Below are positions 10,669 to 23,620 of a stretch of DNA of 64,000 nucleotides, one piece after another. A program made the position numbers and the translations under genes. Source of the stretch: Selaginella moellendorffii (lineage: Eukaryota > Streptophyta > Lycopodiopsida > Selaginellales > Selaginellaceae); contig NW_003314265.1 of assembly GCF_000143415.4 (NCBI RefSeq), forward strand, positions 4,052,585 through 4,116,584, given 5' to 3'. Within the stretch, counting starts at the first letter, position 1. Each line of letters starts with the position of its first letter. The notes beneath the pieces were generated by a model, which worked only from the letters and a program-made list of their open reading frames with translations, was not told the origin of the DNA and searched no databases.

Positions 10669-10926
10669 TTGTGTGTCTGTTGGCTTGCTCCTTGCACTGA
10701 CAGGTGGCACTACCAGCGAGTGGCACATCACCTTCAAAGCAAACCTTTTGGTTTTTCTAGGGCTCTTTTTAAGCTCTCTCCCTCGGCCTGGTAGAAGCCG
10801 GATCGAGGAGCACTCGTGCATTTTTATTTCCATTCGATTCATTCATATATACATCGCTGATTCGATCATCCTTGATCCCTCCAATCTTCTTCCTCTCTTG
10901 ATTTTCCCTCTCTCGCGAATTCGGCG

Positions 10927-12441
10927 ATGGCGGCCAGCTCGTGGGTGGATCGCATGCGCGGCGTGTATGGAATGCCGCTGCTGGCGCTGATCGGCGTGGG
11001 GTTTTGGGTGCAGGGATTCCGGTGCTTCCCGTGGCTGGCCGTGAATTACCATCTCAAGGACGATCTCCAGCTGAATCCGGGAATGCTCCAGTTCTTGCAG
11101 CAAAGCACCAATTTGCCATTTCTTGCCAAGCCACTCTACGGCGTTGTCTCCGACGCCATCTACATCAATGGAGCTCACCGGGTTCCATATCTTATCTTCG
11201 CAGGTACGTAGCTTTTTCGATTCCTTTCTCCTTTCTACGTCTTCTTTGATTCTCTTGCGCGTTTTCTTTGATGTACTGTTCTTAGATCTTCTTCCAAGTT
11301 TCTTCTAGATAGATTCTTGGTCGGTGTTACCAATTGTTCTTAGAAAACTTACATTCTTTCACTCCTTGCAGGCCTGATACAACTTCTCTCGTGGGGAAGT
11401 ATCGCGTTTCTCCCCAAAGTCGCCAACTCGATCGGCCTCCTCGCGCTCTACCTCACTCTCAGCAACTTTGGCGTCGCCATTGGCGAGGTCGCAAACGATG
11501 CTCTGGTGGCCGAGTGTGGCAAGCGACGGGGGAGCTCCCCAGGTGAGCTCCAGTCCTTCTCAATGGTCGCCTTTTCGCTGGGGGCAACGCTGGGGAACTT
11601 GCTGGCCGGGGTAGCACTGAGTAAGCTCCAAACCACGACCATTTTCTCGATGTTCCTCATGGTGGTGACGCTCAACTTTGCCGTCTCATACTCCGTCAGC
11701 GAGAAGTCGGTGGTTGCATCGCAGGAGGTCGCTGCAAAGGGTGACAACGACAAGGATCAGCCAAGGAAACATAAACGCAAAAGCATGACACAACAGGCTG
11801 TGGAGATGGCAAACCTGGTGAAAAGGCCGGACATACTCCGTCCACTTCTCTGGTTCACCTTGTCGGTCACCATCATCCCTTCGTTGCTCGGCAGCGTCTT
11901 CTACTATCAAACCCAGGTTCTCCGCGTCGACTCGTTCTACCTCGGCCTCTCCAAGGCCGTGGCTCAGCTCGGGCTTCTTTTGGCTTCTATATCCTTCAAC
12001 AGCTACCTCAAGGACGTTCCACTCGCGAAGCTGGCCGCAAGCATCCAGATCGTTCTAGCTTCCTCGATGCTCCTCGATGTTCTCCTCGTCAAGCGGCTCA
12101 ACTCGCGGCTGCTGGGCGTGACGGACGAGTACTTCGTGCTCTTGTTCGCGGGACTAGTTGAAGCCATAGGCCTGTTCAAGGCTCTTCCCTTCGCGGTGTT
12201 GCTGGGAAAGATTTGTCCACCGGGAGCCGAGGGGACGCTCATGGCTGTCTTCTCGGCCTGCCTGTGCCTGGCCAACCTGGCGAGCGGATACTTTGGAGTT
12301 GCTCTCGCTGCGCTACTCGGTATTTCTTCACAGAACTTCGACTACTTGGCGCTGGGGATTGTTGTAGAGGCTGCATTCACGCTCGTGCCGGTGTTCTTCA
12401 CTGGCGCCTTGCAACAACAACGGCTGAAGAAAGAAGAATAG
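10927..12441 (+). CDS. Folate-biopterin transporter family (BT1/FBT, MFS) membrane protein
   Basis: Two exons (10927-11203 and 11372-12441, 168-bp intron) give 448 aa. Sequence features of the BT1 family are visible: GFWVQGFRCFPWLAVNYHLK, then FLAKPLYGVVSDAIY, the loop EVANDALVAEC, and later FYYQTQVL. About twelve hydrophobic segments are separated by a central basic loop near residues 205-220 (QPRKHKRKS). Family members move folates or pterins across membranes; in plants some act at the plastid envelope. No clear plastid transit peptide is visible, so the location is open. The gene converges on the CWF19-like gene, with only 77 bp between the stops. Confidence 0.87.
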
Positions 12442-12518
12442 ACTCTGGAACTGAGAAGTGTAAATACTGAGATGGAAAATAAGTAAATTACCTATCATAC
12501 AAGTACAAGTTCCATTGC

Positions 12519-14757
12519 TCACTGGAGCATTTGCGTCCAATCGTGAGGCCTCCACTGCTGCAGGAACTCTTTCACAGCAGTCGCTTGATGATCGAATGAC
12601 GCGTGCTTTGCCTTCTGGTGCATCGTCTCCTGGGGAAGCTTGAGCATGCCGATGAGAACGTTCCGACCAAAGTTGCTGTCGAAGTCCTCTTCGTTGTCAA
12701 TCACATGGCAATAGCCGCCTTCCAGCCCGAACTCCACATGAAAGTACGGAAAGTTCTTTGGTATGGAGGAGCGAAGCCCCTTGCCTCTGGTGTCTATAAG
12801 CTTCTTCGCGTTGTGCTGGCTCCATTCATCTTCGGCCTCGTCGATTGCCTGGTCATTACACGGTGTCAGTGAAGTTATTCCGGCAGTGATCGACGTAAGG
12901 ACTTGCCTTTTTGAAGTAAAGCGGACCTTGCTGGAGTACGTTGGGAGGAACGGGGATGCATTCGACCAGACAATGCCTACGTTGCTGCGAGAGATTCATG
13001 GCCGTTTCTAGAAATATCACATCCTTCTCTTGCTCCTTGAACATCTTGAGCAGGCACTTTTTGAAGTTCCGAATCTCATCCCAAACATCGTCATCAACGT
13101 TCCTTGTAGAGCCTTCGTGCTATTAAATCAAACGCGAGCTTTAGCATTTAGTGAAAACTTTGAAAGAAAGAGCTTACTTGCGAAGGAACAATGTAGCAAT
13201 GTCCCGGTACAAGTGAAGACGTAGGAGGAAGCATCAAGTACGTGAAGTTGCCAATCGCGATTGTTAGATGTTTCGGCCTCGACGAGTTCTCAAAGCAATA
13301 CCGGCAGCGCTCGTTCTGTGTCTGAATACGATTGTACTGAGAGACCGCGCTGTTCTTGGCCTTCGTCATTCCCTTCCTTGCCGACTTTTTCTTATAAGCA
13401 TCGCTTTCGATTCCAACGTCGTCGTACTCATCGTCGGCTTGATACCTCTCCCTCGAGCGATAAATCTTTGACGCAAGGAACGCATCGGAATCCTTGTTTT
13501 CTTGAGCATGTCTCTGGATGGCAGTGATTTTCTTCATCGCCGCATCATCGCCGCCAGCCGAAGTTTTAACCTTGTCACCATCGGAATCTTTGTTTTGCGC
13601 ACGTCTCTGGATTGCAGCTATCTTCCTCTTCACAGGATCATCATCAGCTGTCGGTTGATCGACCTCTGGTCCCTTGCTTTCGCGAGCACGTCCTTGGATT
13701 GCCGCATCATGACCTGATCTGTCATAGTTTGAATCCTTGCTTTCGCGAACACGTCTCTGAATGGTAGCGACCTTGTTCTTTACAGCATCATCACCACCAC
13801 CACTCGATTGATCCGGCTTGTCTCTATCCGTCTTCTCCTGCATCTGTTTAAACTTCTCCATAAAGCTCCCATCGTTCTCAAATATGTTGTAAGACGCTGC
13901 CGCGGCCTTGAGGACTGCAGAGTCCTCGGAGCGCATGGTATCCCTCCTCTGTGACTTCCATTTGAGTGATCCATCCACCCTCGGAGCTCTCATCCGAGAA
14001 CCTTCCCTCGCAGACCGAGAATCTTCTTTCGCAGGCTCATCCTCTGAGCGTCCTGCCTCCTGTTCCTGCTCGTACTTACGTTTTCTGTCGCGAATAGCAT
14101 GGAGATGTGCGTTGGAATGTGCCGCTCGCTTGTTACTTACGCGAGAGAACGCATCAAACGATCCCCATCGATCACTGATAACCTGTATCCCCTCAATTCA
14201 TAAGCCACGAGAAGTAAAGAGGAAAATGGAAGAGAAACACTTACATCTGGAAGACTCGCTCCTTCTCGTGCCGCACGCTCTTGAGCACGCTTTAATCCCT
14301 TGAGAAGCCAACTAGCACCCCCATCGCCGACACCTCCGGGAACTCGTCGAGCTACATGTTCTTCTTCTGGAAATCCTTCGCCGCCATCTTTCCAGTGTGG
14401 ATTGAGCTCCTTTGAATTCGAGGGAGGTTTCTGTTCATTTCATCCATGCGTGATTGTGAGGAAACGAAAACGGGACTAGAATTTCTAACCTCGTCGCGCT
14501 CTGCCTTGGAAGGAGCAATCTCTTCCTTGGGGACGGCTCGTTGAGGCCTGCTTGGCGCCACTGACATCCATTCCAAGCCAGCGTTCTTCCGCTTGGCAAG
14601 CATCTCTGGATCATCGGCATCGGCCGTCTTTCCCTCGCGATCCACATCCTGTAAGAGAGCTCGGCGGAGTGAGCGCTAGAATAATCTCGATCTACGAGCT
14701 TACATTTGAAGACGACGCGACAGAATCCCTGGAGACGAATCGCACCGCGCCAAGCAT
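12519..14757 (-). CDS. CWF19-like protein 2 (CwfJ-type splicing/debranching co-factor)
   Basis: Six exons (14757-14704, 14648-14490, 14430-14245, 14182-13178, 13119-12907, 12848-12519) give 648 aa. The N-terminal AGLEWMSV block, the conserved ENDGSFMEKF, and the two CwfJ C-terminal domains are present: CRYCFENSSRPKHLTIAIG, LVPGHCYIVPSQ, then ECIPVPPN and FPYFHVEFG. CWF19 proteins are spliceosome-associated and help lariat debranching. Residues around 190-330 hold degenerate tandem units of about 30 aa (AAIQRRAQ ... KDSD), not typical of the family. The last intron (12849-12906) has a GC donor (AAG/GCAAGT). The start is only 90 bp from the divergent SufD gene. Confidence 0.9.
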
Positions 14758-14846
14758 CCTGTGCCTCTCTGGGCAAATGCTTCTAGGGTTCTTCACGGAG
14801 AATATTCTCAACAATTCCATAGTCCGCATTAGGGCTCTTAGGCGCG
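14758..14846. promoter_or_regulatory. 89-bp divergent (bidirectional) promoter
   Basis: Only 89 bp separate the ATG of the CWF19-like gene (-) from the ATG of SufD (+). The 5' leaders must overlap or be extremely short, so the two genes very likely share core regulatory sequence. Confidence 0.5.
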
Positions 14847-16497
14847 ATGGAGTGTTTGCAGGCCGCGAGCTCGTTCCCGCTTGGATTTCGGTAAGCCAGA
14901 TGCAATTGCCTTCTCTCAGCACCTAATCTTCCGGTCCAGGAAGGCGCCCATGGCAGAGCAGATCGAGAGCCCGGATTACTGCTCCTCGAGCCTTAGCAGT
15001 GGAGAGCAGGCCGGATTTCTTTCTTCTAGAGCTCGCAGAGAAGCTCGAGGACAGCGTGAGCAAGGGTGCTGGGGAGGAGAGGAGGAGCAATCTCGTCTTG
15101 AAAGCCTTGCGGGATGGATCGGCCGAGGTCGCGGTTACGTGTAAGTGGCCTAGCAGCAAAGACGAAGCTTACAGGTTCACAAACGTGAAGTTTCTCAAGG
15201 ATTCAGAGATCCAGCCGCTGATAATTGGTGGAGATGAAGTGGAGAGCTTGAGCTTTGAGGGCATGGAAGACGAAGAAGGTGAGAGCATCAGGCTGGTCTT
15301 CGTGGATGGGATCCTTTCTCCGGAATTGTCGAAAGTCGAAGGAGTTCCTCCTGAAGTTTACGTTGGAAGTATACTCGCTGCTCCGGATGAGAAGCTCCAG
15401 AAGTACGTCGTCCCCAGGATCTCACAGGCGTCAACCTTGATAGACAAGGATGCTTTCGTCTCCCTGAATGGAATTGGAGCGCTGGATCTGGGTGTGGTGC
15501 TGGTTCCCAAGGACTTGAAGCTGGAGAAGCCTATCCACGTTGTCTACTATTCGACTCCTCGCAAGAACTTGAAGAACCAGCTTGAACCTCAAGTCGTGTC
15601 AATGACAAATCCAAGGCTGCTCGTGGTGGCCTCCGAAGGAGCAACGGTCCATCTGGTTGAGGAGTTCAGAGGAGGAACAGAGGAGAGCTCTCACTGGACG
15701 AATTCCGTGTGTGAGATTGTTATCGAGTCGGGAGCTTCAGTGTCGCACGACTTGATACAAACTCAAGGGCGATCTTCTGTGAGCATGAAAAAGACTTATG
15801 TCTCACAGGTAAATTCTCTTTCTCTTGCCGCTATTCTGGATGATTGACATTGGGCCTTCCAGGAGAAAGCTAGTAGCTACAAGTGCGTGGACGTGGAACT
15901 TGGGAGCAAGCTAAGCAGGCACAATCTCCACATTGAGCAGCTTGGTTCCGACACTAAAACGGAGATGTTAACGTTCCTGTTGTGCGGTCGTGATCAGGTG
16001 CAAGACCTCCATAGCCGGTTGATACTGAACCATCCCAGAGGCTATGCAAGACAACTCCAGAAGTGCATTGTCATGAACTCAACAGGACATGGTGTGTTTG
16101 ATGGCAACATTCGCGTAAACAGGTAAAATACTCTTTTTTTCTTTATTTTCTGCTTTTGCTTACGCACCAAGTCTGGATTCATAGGGATGCGCAGCAAACT
16201 GATGCTGGCCAGTTGAGTAGATCCCTGTTACTTGCTCCGAGAGCTACAGTGAATGCGAAGCCGAGCCTTCAGATAAATGCCGATGATGTCAAGTGCACCC
16301 ACGGTGTAGCCATCAGTGACTTGGATGAAGACCAACTGTTTTACTTCCGAGCTCGTGGGATAGATGCTCAAACAGCACGCAGTGCGTTAGTGTTCTCCTT
16401 TGGAGCTGAAGTGATTGAGAAGCTGGAGAGTAAGACGATGCAGAAAAGCGTGGAAGAGTTGCTTAAAAGTTTGCTGCTTCGTGAAGGAGCTATATGA
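14847..16497 (+). CDS. SUFD: SufD, Fe-S cluster assembly scaffold subunit, plastid
   Basis: Four exons (14847-14890, 14944-15808, 15863-16122, 16185-16497) give 493 aa. Residues 1-45 are rich in Ser, Arg and Ala and fit a plastid transit peptide. The rest is SufD: LGVVLVPKDLKLEKPIHVVYYS, the beta-helix core with NPRLLVVASEGATVHLVEEF, the mid-protein RHNLHIEQLG, and the C-terminal GVAISDLDEDQLFYFRARGI. SufD joins SufB and SufC to build Fe-S clusters in the plastid stroma. Two acceptors lie 4 bp apart near 14940; only the second (exon start 14944) leads into the SufD frame, so exon 1 is less certain than the rest. An in-frame start at 14999 would be a GTG and loses the transit peptide. Confidence 0.88.
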
Positions 16498-17470
16498 TTC
16501 GCTATAAGACCAGAAATTTGCTTGGTTGTTTTAATGTGAAAAGCTTAGCTTGGTGGCAAATGGTTCAGATAGGATAAATACTATAGGATCAGTTCAGATC
16601 TACTGCGATTGCCCCAATCGATGCCGTCATTTCTAAAATATTTTGGGCCGGCCCAGAAGGTGGGCATGACACCTGTTTGTTTGTTGTGCGCCCTAGGAGG
16701 TGTAAAACTCTTCTTTCCTCCGCCCTTGCAGCCGCAAAACTTCTACCGCGGATGAGGACACCAGCACCAGAGGTGGAGGCCCAGGAGCTTGTGCCGCTCG
16801 AGTACGGGGATGTTCACGGTTCATGCAAGGTTTAGCATCATCCCCTGTTGCCAGTGTATCACAAGGTATACTCCCAGGAATTCCTCTGGGACTAGACAGC
16901 TCCACACGGCTCAATCGGTCAGTATTGCTCTAGCCCACAAATCATTCTTCACAGTGAGCAGGACATGCTGCAAGAGAGCTCACATCCTAGATCAATGAAT
17001 GGGCACTCCAGAAGTGGCCAATTTTCCAGTGGTCAGGTGGAGCAGGGCCGAATCATTCAATCTCTTTGGCTCCAGCGTGCTTCTCATGGGATCTTCCAGG
17101 GCATTCTTTGCAAGCATGCAGCGCATGGTGCATGGCAATCCACACAATATCAATGGTGTTGAAGGAATTTGTTCAAGGGATTGGCATGCGGTGTTCAAAT
17201 GGATTAACATGGTCACATGCATTAGTGGATACTGTGGAGGAGCTGAATGGTTCCAAGATTCCTAAGTTAGTTTTTTCTTATTTTACTTATGTCTTTCTTG
17301 AAGCTGTTCCAAGTGTATCTCACAATCTTGAGAAGAGTAAAAACTCTTTCTTCATTTCTCGTGCAACTCTTCTAGATTGCATCAGCAGGCTTGAAAGCTT
17401 TGCATCATCCCGGTCCATTCCAGTTCTAGAAGTTCCAGGCAAAGCCAAGAAGATTAGGCAGTAGTGTCTT
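16498..17470 (+). other. Unassigned region, possible gene remnant
   Basis: A GC-rich stretch with a TGGGCC-type palindrome near 16,646-16,655 looks like an old promoter. Open reading stretches follow at about 16,740-16,830 and 17,066-17,464 (132 codons, ending PGKAKKIRQ). I recognise no domain and found no consistent splicing model. It could be a decayed gene or a TE fragment. Confidence 0.25.
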
Positions 17471-20400
17471 AGATCAAGAAATTTGCTAGGTTGATGGAAT
17501 TTCAGTTCTGCTTGGGAAGGCTCCTCCACTTGGGACAATGGTGGATCTATTCTTTGTTAGGCTTTCTCTCTTTAGATTCATCCTTCTATGGTAAAAATTG
17601 TTGTGTTATTCTTATTGTGCTTTAGTATGTCCAACAGTAGGATAGTAGATAGAATTGCAACAATCAGGGCCATATGATTTAAATATTTCCAAGAACTTTG
17701 CCAATTGGCAGTTGCAGATCTTGCTGAGTCCATGAATACCAAGAGATTACTACCAGGATTCTCAAAATTTCTTGCTCTAAGAATGTGCAATGTTGTTGGT
17801 GAAGTTCTTTGCTTGGCTTGCAAAGAAAGTTTTGTAAAGAATTTATCACTAAGGATTTAAAGATGTTTACCTCTCCTTTCTATGGATGCTTAGTTAGGAA
17901 TGCTAGATGGATTTTGAGCTTACAACTTGATTTGCCTAATACTTGAAATTTATAGTTGTAAAGTCTGTAATACATATATTTATAAACATGTATTACCTTA
18001 TCTAGGTAATATATTAATTACAGTATTATAACATATCATTGCTTATTTTGGATTGAATTTGGTCTTCCTTAAGAGTCTAAACCCCAATTAATATACTTAC
18101 TCCCATATTTTAAACATTCACATTGGTGGTGGTGAGGGCATTGCAATTTGTTCTTGGAGGGTAAAACATTTTTGTAATACTTTACTCTAGTGTTTGGGAT
18201 TGTATTTTTATTTTTATTAATTTTTTCTTTTTTAGATTTAGATTTGTATGAACTTTTTGCAAGATCTAGAATTTTAACTTTCACTGTGCTTAAATTTATT
18301 CTTCCTTCTAATTTTCATTGCAATTCCTTCTTCTACCATGCCATGTTGTTATTAATCAAGGAATATATCATTTGAAGTTGTTAATGCTACTCTATTAAAT
18401 TAAACTTTTGGTGTGATCATATTGGTGTTATGCCCATCTTTAATGTATTTCCATCTCCAACTTCCATGGGAATGAACTTGATTATTATAGAGATAACTTT
18501 AGAGACAAAGTGGAGATATTAAGGGATAGGTGTTAATCTTTTAATTTGCTATTTGATCTTTTCTCTTTACTTTTTGCTCTTTCTCAATAATTTTTTTATT
18601 TTTCGGTTTAAGCCACTTTCTTATGTTCCTAGTGTTTCTTCTTCATCTATAATGTTTTTGTTAATCATTTGTGACTCTTGTTATTTTCATTTTTAATTTA
18701 GTGTTGAGTTGAGTGTTTTTTGTCCTTTTTATACTAATCTGGATGTTAAATATATGCATGAAGTTGAAAATTTTGTATTTGCTTCATTAACAAAGTTTGT
18801 AATTAGTTTTAGTGTTGATTATTCCCCTATTCTAAGAATTAAGTTACTTTGGCCAAAGTTTCAGATTGAGTATATGTTCCCACTTGTGAGTGCTATTAAA
18901 AGCTTTTGTTTTACCATTGATATTAACAAGTTTATGTGTTTTCTTAAGAGTATGGATATCTCTATTGATTTTCCCAATTTAACTGTTGAGTTATGTGTTG
19001 AAAAATATAAATCTTTTGCTTATATTGTGGTGGTTGAATGATTTTATGATAGGAAGTCCTTTATTTTTCAAGCTTTTACCACATGTCTTTCTTTATGTTT
19101 CTCAATTTCTATATTGCCAGTTGCTGAAAATTCCTCTTTCGATGTTTCTTTATTTACATTTTCTTCTTTCATAATATTTCTTCTTTAACTTTTCTTATTT
19201 TCTCCTTTTTGTCTTGACGTTTCAAACTTTTTTTTTTCAAAGAAAGAGGTAGAGGGGATGGATGAGAGTCCTTAATGATGTTGTGAGTGTACAGTAGCGG
19301 AGTGAGGACAAATGATATAGATTATGGAGTGAGTATGAGCATAGCAAGTCTAAATGGAATATCTAACTGCAATATAGTGAAGCCGAACAAATATGAAAGT
19401 GGAGTGAGGTCAAACATAAATGGTGGAGTGAGAACAAGCACAAAAAGTTTGAATAGAGTTAGTGTTTTAAAGTTTTTTTTTTTTTCGAAGAAGAAATAAA
19501 GAGGATGTAGAGGATGAATAAAGTGATTCTAATCTCCCATGTGGATTATTGGATAATGATAAAGGTCATGAGTTTGAGGTCTTAAATGTTAAATGAAAGG
19601 AAAATACAAAGGAAGATATTGTTTATAGTCGTGAGTCTGAATTAACAATGGTCTCAAAACATCATTAATAAATAGACTTAAAGATGGGATATATCATTTA
19701 TTTCAATGGTGCTTTATAGACTTTAGTGGCTCTCAAAGTCCTTTATTTCAATTCAAAATTATAGTTTTAAGGTTAATTCAAGCATTTGGCAATTATATAT
19801 AAAGTTGCAACTAGTTCATTGGGATTTCATAGTTGACTAATGTTTATGCTATAATTTTAGGTTTTGTTTCAATTATAGTTGTTAGCAACTATATTGATGG
19901 TTCTATGGGAGCTTCAAGTTCTTGTATCAATCTATAATCATCCAGCAAAAACTCCAAATGTTCCACCTAACTCATTATCACTTTTTTTATTATTTGGAGG
20001 GAGGATGGTGTAAGGTATAATATATTAATTATATTACTATAACATAAAATTAATGTATCTATTCCCATATTTTGAGCACTCATAAAGTGCCTTTTATGAA
20101 TATATTTCAATTAGTTTTTACTAATATCTGAATTAGTAATAATAATTTTTATGGATTCTGCTTTTACTTTTGTTTCAGATTAGTAATATATTAGTTTTTT
20201 TGAAATAGTAATAAGTTTATGTATATCTCAAGTAAAAGCATACTTTACATTTAACTATAACAAACAATTAGTTCTTGCAAGTTTTTAGGGGAGATACACC
20301 TCCCAAAATGGGAGGTATTCCTAGAGTGGTCAGCCCAGAAAAAAAAATGTTTTGTATAGTAATATAATCTCTGAAATATTTTAGATAAAAAAATTAACTT

Positions 20401-20820
20401 TAATAATTTTAATTTGAAATATAATAAGGAGGTTTGCTTAGTTTTAAGAGTGTATACAAACTCAAATTACTAATAAAAATAAATTAAACAAAACAATAGG
20501 AGTATATATTATATTTTTATATGTAGCCTTAGTTAATTACAATTTAACTCATCAAAAACAATTTGATTAAGCAGTAATATTTAAACTCTTTTTCCTAACT
20601 ATAAATACTGTTTAGTATATACTATTATGGAATATCAGATTTTGTGTGTGCATGGAATATGAAAATAGAATACAGAAATATGGATATTAATTAGCCCAAA
20701 AGCTTAGTTTATATATAGGAGTGAGTGGTCTAGATTGAAACCAATCCAAAGGTTATCAAAATCCCACTACACTAATATTAGTATATAGCATTGCAGTAGT
20801 ATACTTAGACTTCATGTCAA
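17471..20820. other. AT-rich block with no recognisable gene
   Basis: Base composition changes abruptly to roughly 70% AT. Short ORFs (for example 18,709-19,041) are low-complexity and match no family I know. Two related segments start near 17,985 and 20,011 and may be LTR remnants. Otherwise I see nothing. Confidence 0.5.
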
Positions 20821-23620
20821 CCCCTCCTCTTAGAAAGATGGAAGATAGTTAAGGTTTTTTGGTGGACAAGCTGAGACCTAGAGAAACATTAGGAGGAGGC
20901 ATCAATGGATTTGTAGTTGGTGTCAGTTGTTCTTGATCCCTTTATATAAAATGTTTTAGCTGTTGCACATGTATAATTTTTGGAAGATCCAATAATTGAC
21001 ATATAATTGATATTATGCCAAACCTCATAAATTTAACTTGCTACAACACCTGATACAATCTATTCCATTGAGCAAAGAGCCTTTTAGACAAATTATGTAC
21101 CATAAGATTGGGAAAACAAACTAGTACTAAGTCATCCACTTTGTACATCATAGGTGGATGATAATAGAAGTTGTAACACTATTGTTATCCCATTTGTATG
21201 TGGCCTAAGTGTTTAGCAAACTCTATTAGACCAAAGGAAGAATGCTCGTCAAATACTGATCCCAAGACCTAGCATTGGTAGTTTGTAGCAATTGTGAAAA
21301 AAAACTCAACTTTATTAGCAATATCCGATCATAACCATATAAGAGTTTATATGATGAAGCACCAATAGAACTATGTATCCTTGTGACACACATATACCAA
21401 AAAGACAATAGATAATTATTACAATCTAAATATTGAAAGCTCATGTACTTCACAATCACTTTGAAGGTTCAAATGAGTTATTCCACCAAACCATTTGTTT
21501 GTGGATAATAACGACTTATGAAAATGTGGCATATCCTTAACTGAGATGTTAAAATGTGAAAAGCCTCAACCATAAATATAGGACCATTATCCGAAAAAAT
21601 TCGCTCTAGACAAGAATGTTGAAACCACTTGATTGAGGAGGATATGATCATGTCCTATATACCTGTTTAGATTAGGAGAATCATGGTAAGTATGGAGAAA
21701 GCATAGAATAAAGATTGAAAGCACCACTAGCTGTAAATAAAGATCATCAGGATTTGTCCTTACAAAATAAAAGTCATCTTTAAGGTGATATTGAGAATGT
21801 AAATGCTAAAATGGTAAATCATTAGCAAGTGCTGGAAGATTCTTAAATTCATCATGAAGCCTTTTGATTCACAACTCAACCTTTTGCACCTTATAAACTT
21901 TATTAAGAGAAAGTAAATCTTGCTCTGCACTTTGTAGATACTAAACATCAAGTATAACAACTGCCGACAGTACAAAATCTTTATCCAAAAAATCTACAGA
22001 TGCTGAAATAATAGATTTGTCAAAAATATGAGAAGAGAGCAAAGAAGGAAGAAAAGCTTGAGAAAAAACGTTAATATTAGCCATAGAACTTCTCGAGTAA
22101 TGAAAAATATCTAAATTATATATCTGAAGCTTCAAAACCTATCCAACAATATAACCAATTAAATTCTTCCACTTCAATAACAAATTAATTGCAACATATA
22201 ATGTCTAAGAATTATATAGATATACATGAAGTTTCTCAAAAACCCAACTAATGCTAAATACTCATTCTCTATTATAGAGCAGTTCATTTCCACTAGTTAT
22301 AATGTATAAATGATGTATGTAATGGGATGGTGTTGATTAAACACATTTAGGCTCTCTTGCATTAACACACCTCTAATATCAATATCAAAAACATTCACAC
22401 GCAAAATGAAAGGTTGAGTGTAGAATATGCTAAAATTGAAGGAGTCATCAATAGCTATTTGAGATCCGTAAACACCTGCTCACAATCTACAGATCAGATG
22501 AAAGAAGATGTTGACAACTTTAACAATGTTTGCAATGGTGCAATATGATTAAAAAGATGATAAACAAAATAGCTAAGATATTACACTTTGCCTAAGAAGC
22601 ACTATACATCATTCACACACTTTAAAATAAGGAATTTAAGAATAGCCACAAATTTGTTAGGATTAATTTGCAACTTCAACTACTTTAGCTTTAAACCAAC
22701 TTCCTACATCTAATCCAACATTTTATAAGCATCACCAATTTGTTTCTCCGACGTCCCCTTCGAGTGGATTAAGACATCATTGATGAAGTCAGTAATCACC
22801 TCCAATATATCACAAAAAACCTTATCCATCATCTGCTGGAAAGTCGGTGGAGCATTGCTCAAACCAAACAATATCACTAAGAACTCATATAAACCAAAAA
22901 ATGTACAAAAAGTGATCTTAGGAATATCTTCCTTGGCTATTGACACTTGCCAGTACTCAAAAATAAAATTTAATTTAGTGAACCAACTACTTCTCCCCAA
23001 ATGATCCATGAGATTAGCAATGTGAGGAAGAGGGTACATATCTAGGATCATCACTTTGTTTCATGGATGATAATTGGTGTAGAAATGAATACTCTCATCA
23101 CAAAATGAGGTTCATATGTCTAAAGACATTGCAACTTTCAAATAACACCCTTTTCCAACATCTTTTTAACGTTTGCACACAAAATTTTGATCTCTTTTGG
23201 TGACCAATGATGAATAAAAACCTTGATTGGACAAGCATCCTTAGTTGGAATAAGATGTCATATTGCAATTTTAGCCCCAAATTATAAATCAAATTCAAAG
23301 ATATTAGCATACTCCTCTATGACCCGGTCAACTATTGCAACACAAAGACTGTTGAAGGGATCTAAAGAAAGAATAAAGGAACAAGATGGAAACATAAGAG
23401 AAAGTAATAAGGAGATAAAAGTGATGGAAACAAAGGTAAAAATAAAAAAATAAAGAAGAATAAAAGCGAGAGGAATAGAAAAAATATAAGTATGAGGGAA
23501 GGGGGAAAAACTTTAAACTCATATTTGGCATGATTGTGCTACAACCAATCAATACTAAGGATAAGGTCAAAAATTTAACTCGGCATCACTTGTAATAATT
23601 GCAACTCAAGCTCAAGATCA
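20821..23620 (-). pseudogene. Decayed Ty3/gypsy retrotransposon pol
   Basis: Minus-strand fragments follow element order from high to low coordinates. A protease-like fragment lies near 23,540. Reverse transcriptase lies at 23,054-22,710 (YPLPHIANLMDHLGR, then FTKLNF, LFGLSNAPPTFQQMMDKVF). RNase H traces lie near 22,270 (IENEYLALV), and an integrase tail at 21,459-21,226 (RIHSSIGASSYKLLYGYD). The catalytic YLDD has become FIND, and many frames are broken and AT-shifted. A purine tract at the lower end (complement of 20,820-20,833) may be the polypurine tract. It is an old, dead copy. Confidence 0.7.

Noticed and set aside
17066-17464. 132-codon ORF as a gene
   Set aside because: No domain, no supported start or splice model, and it lies at the edge of the AT-rich repeat block.
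18709-19041. 110-codon ORF in AT-rich DNA
   Set aside because: Phe/Ile/Lys-rich by base composition only; no family recognised.
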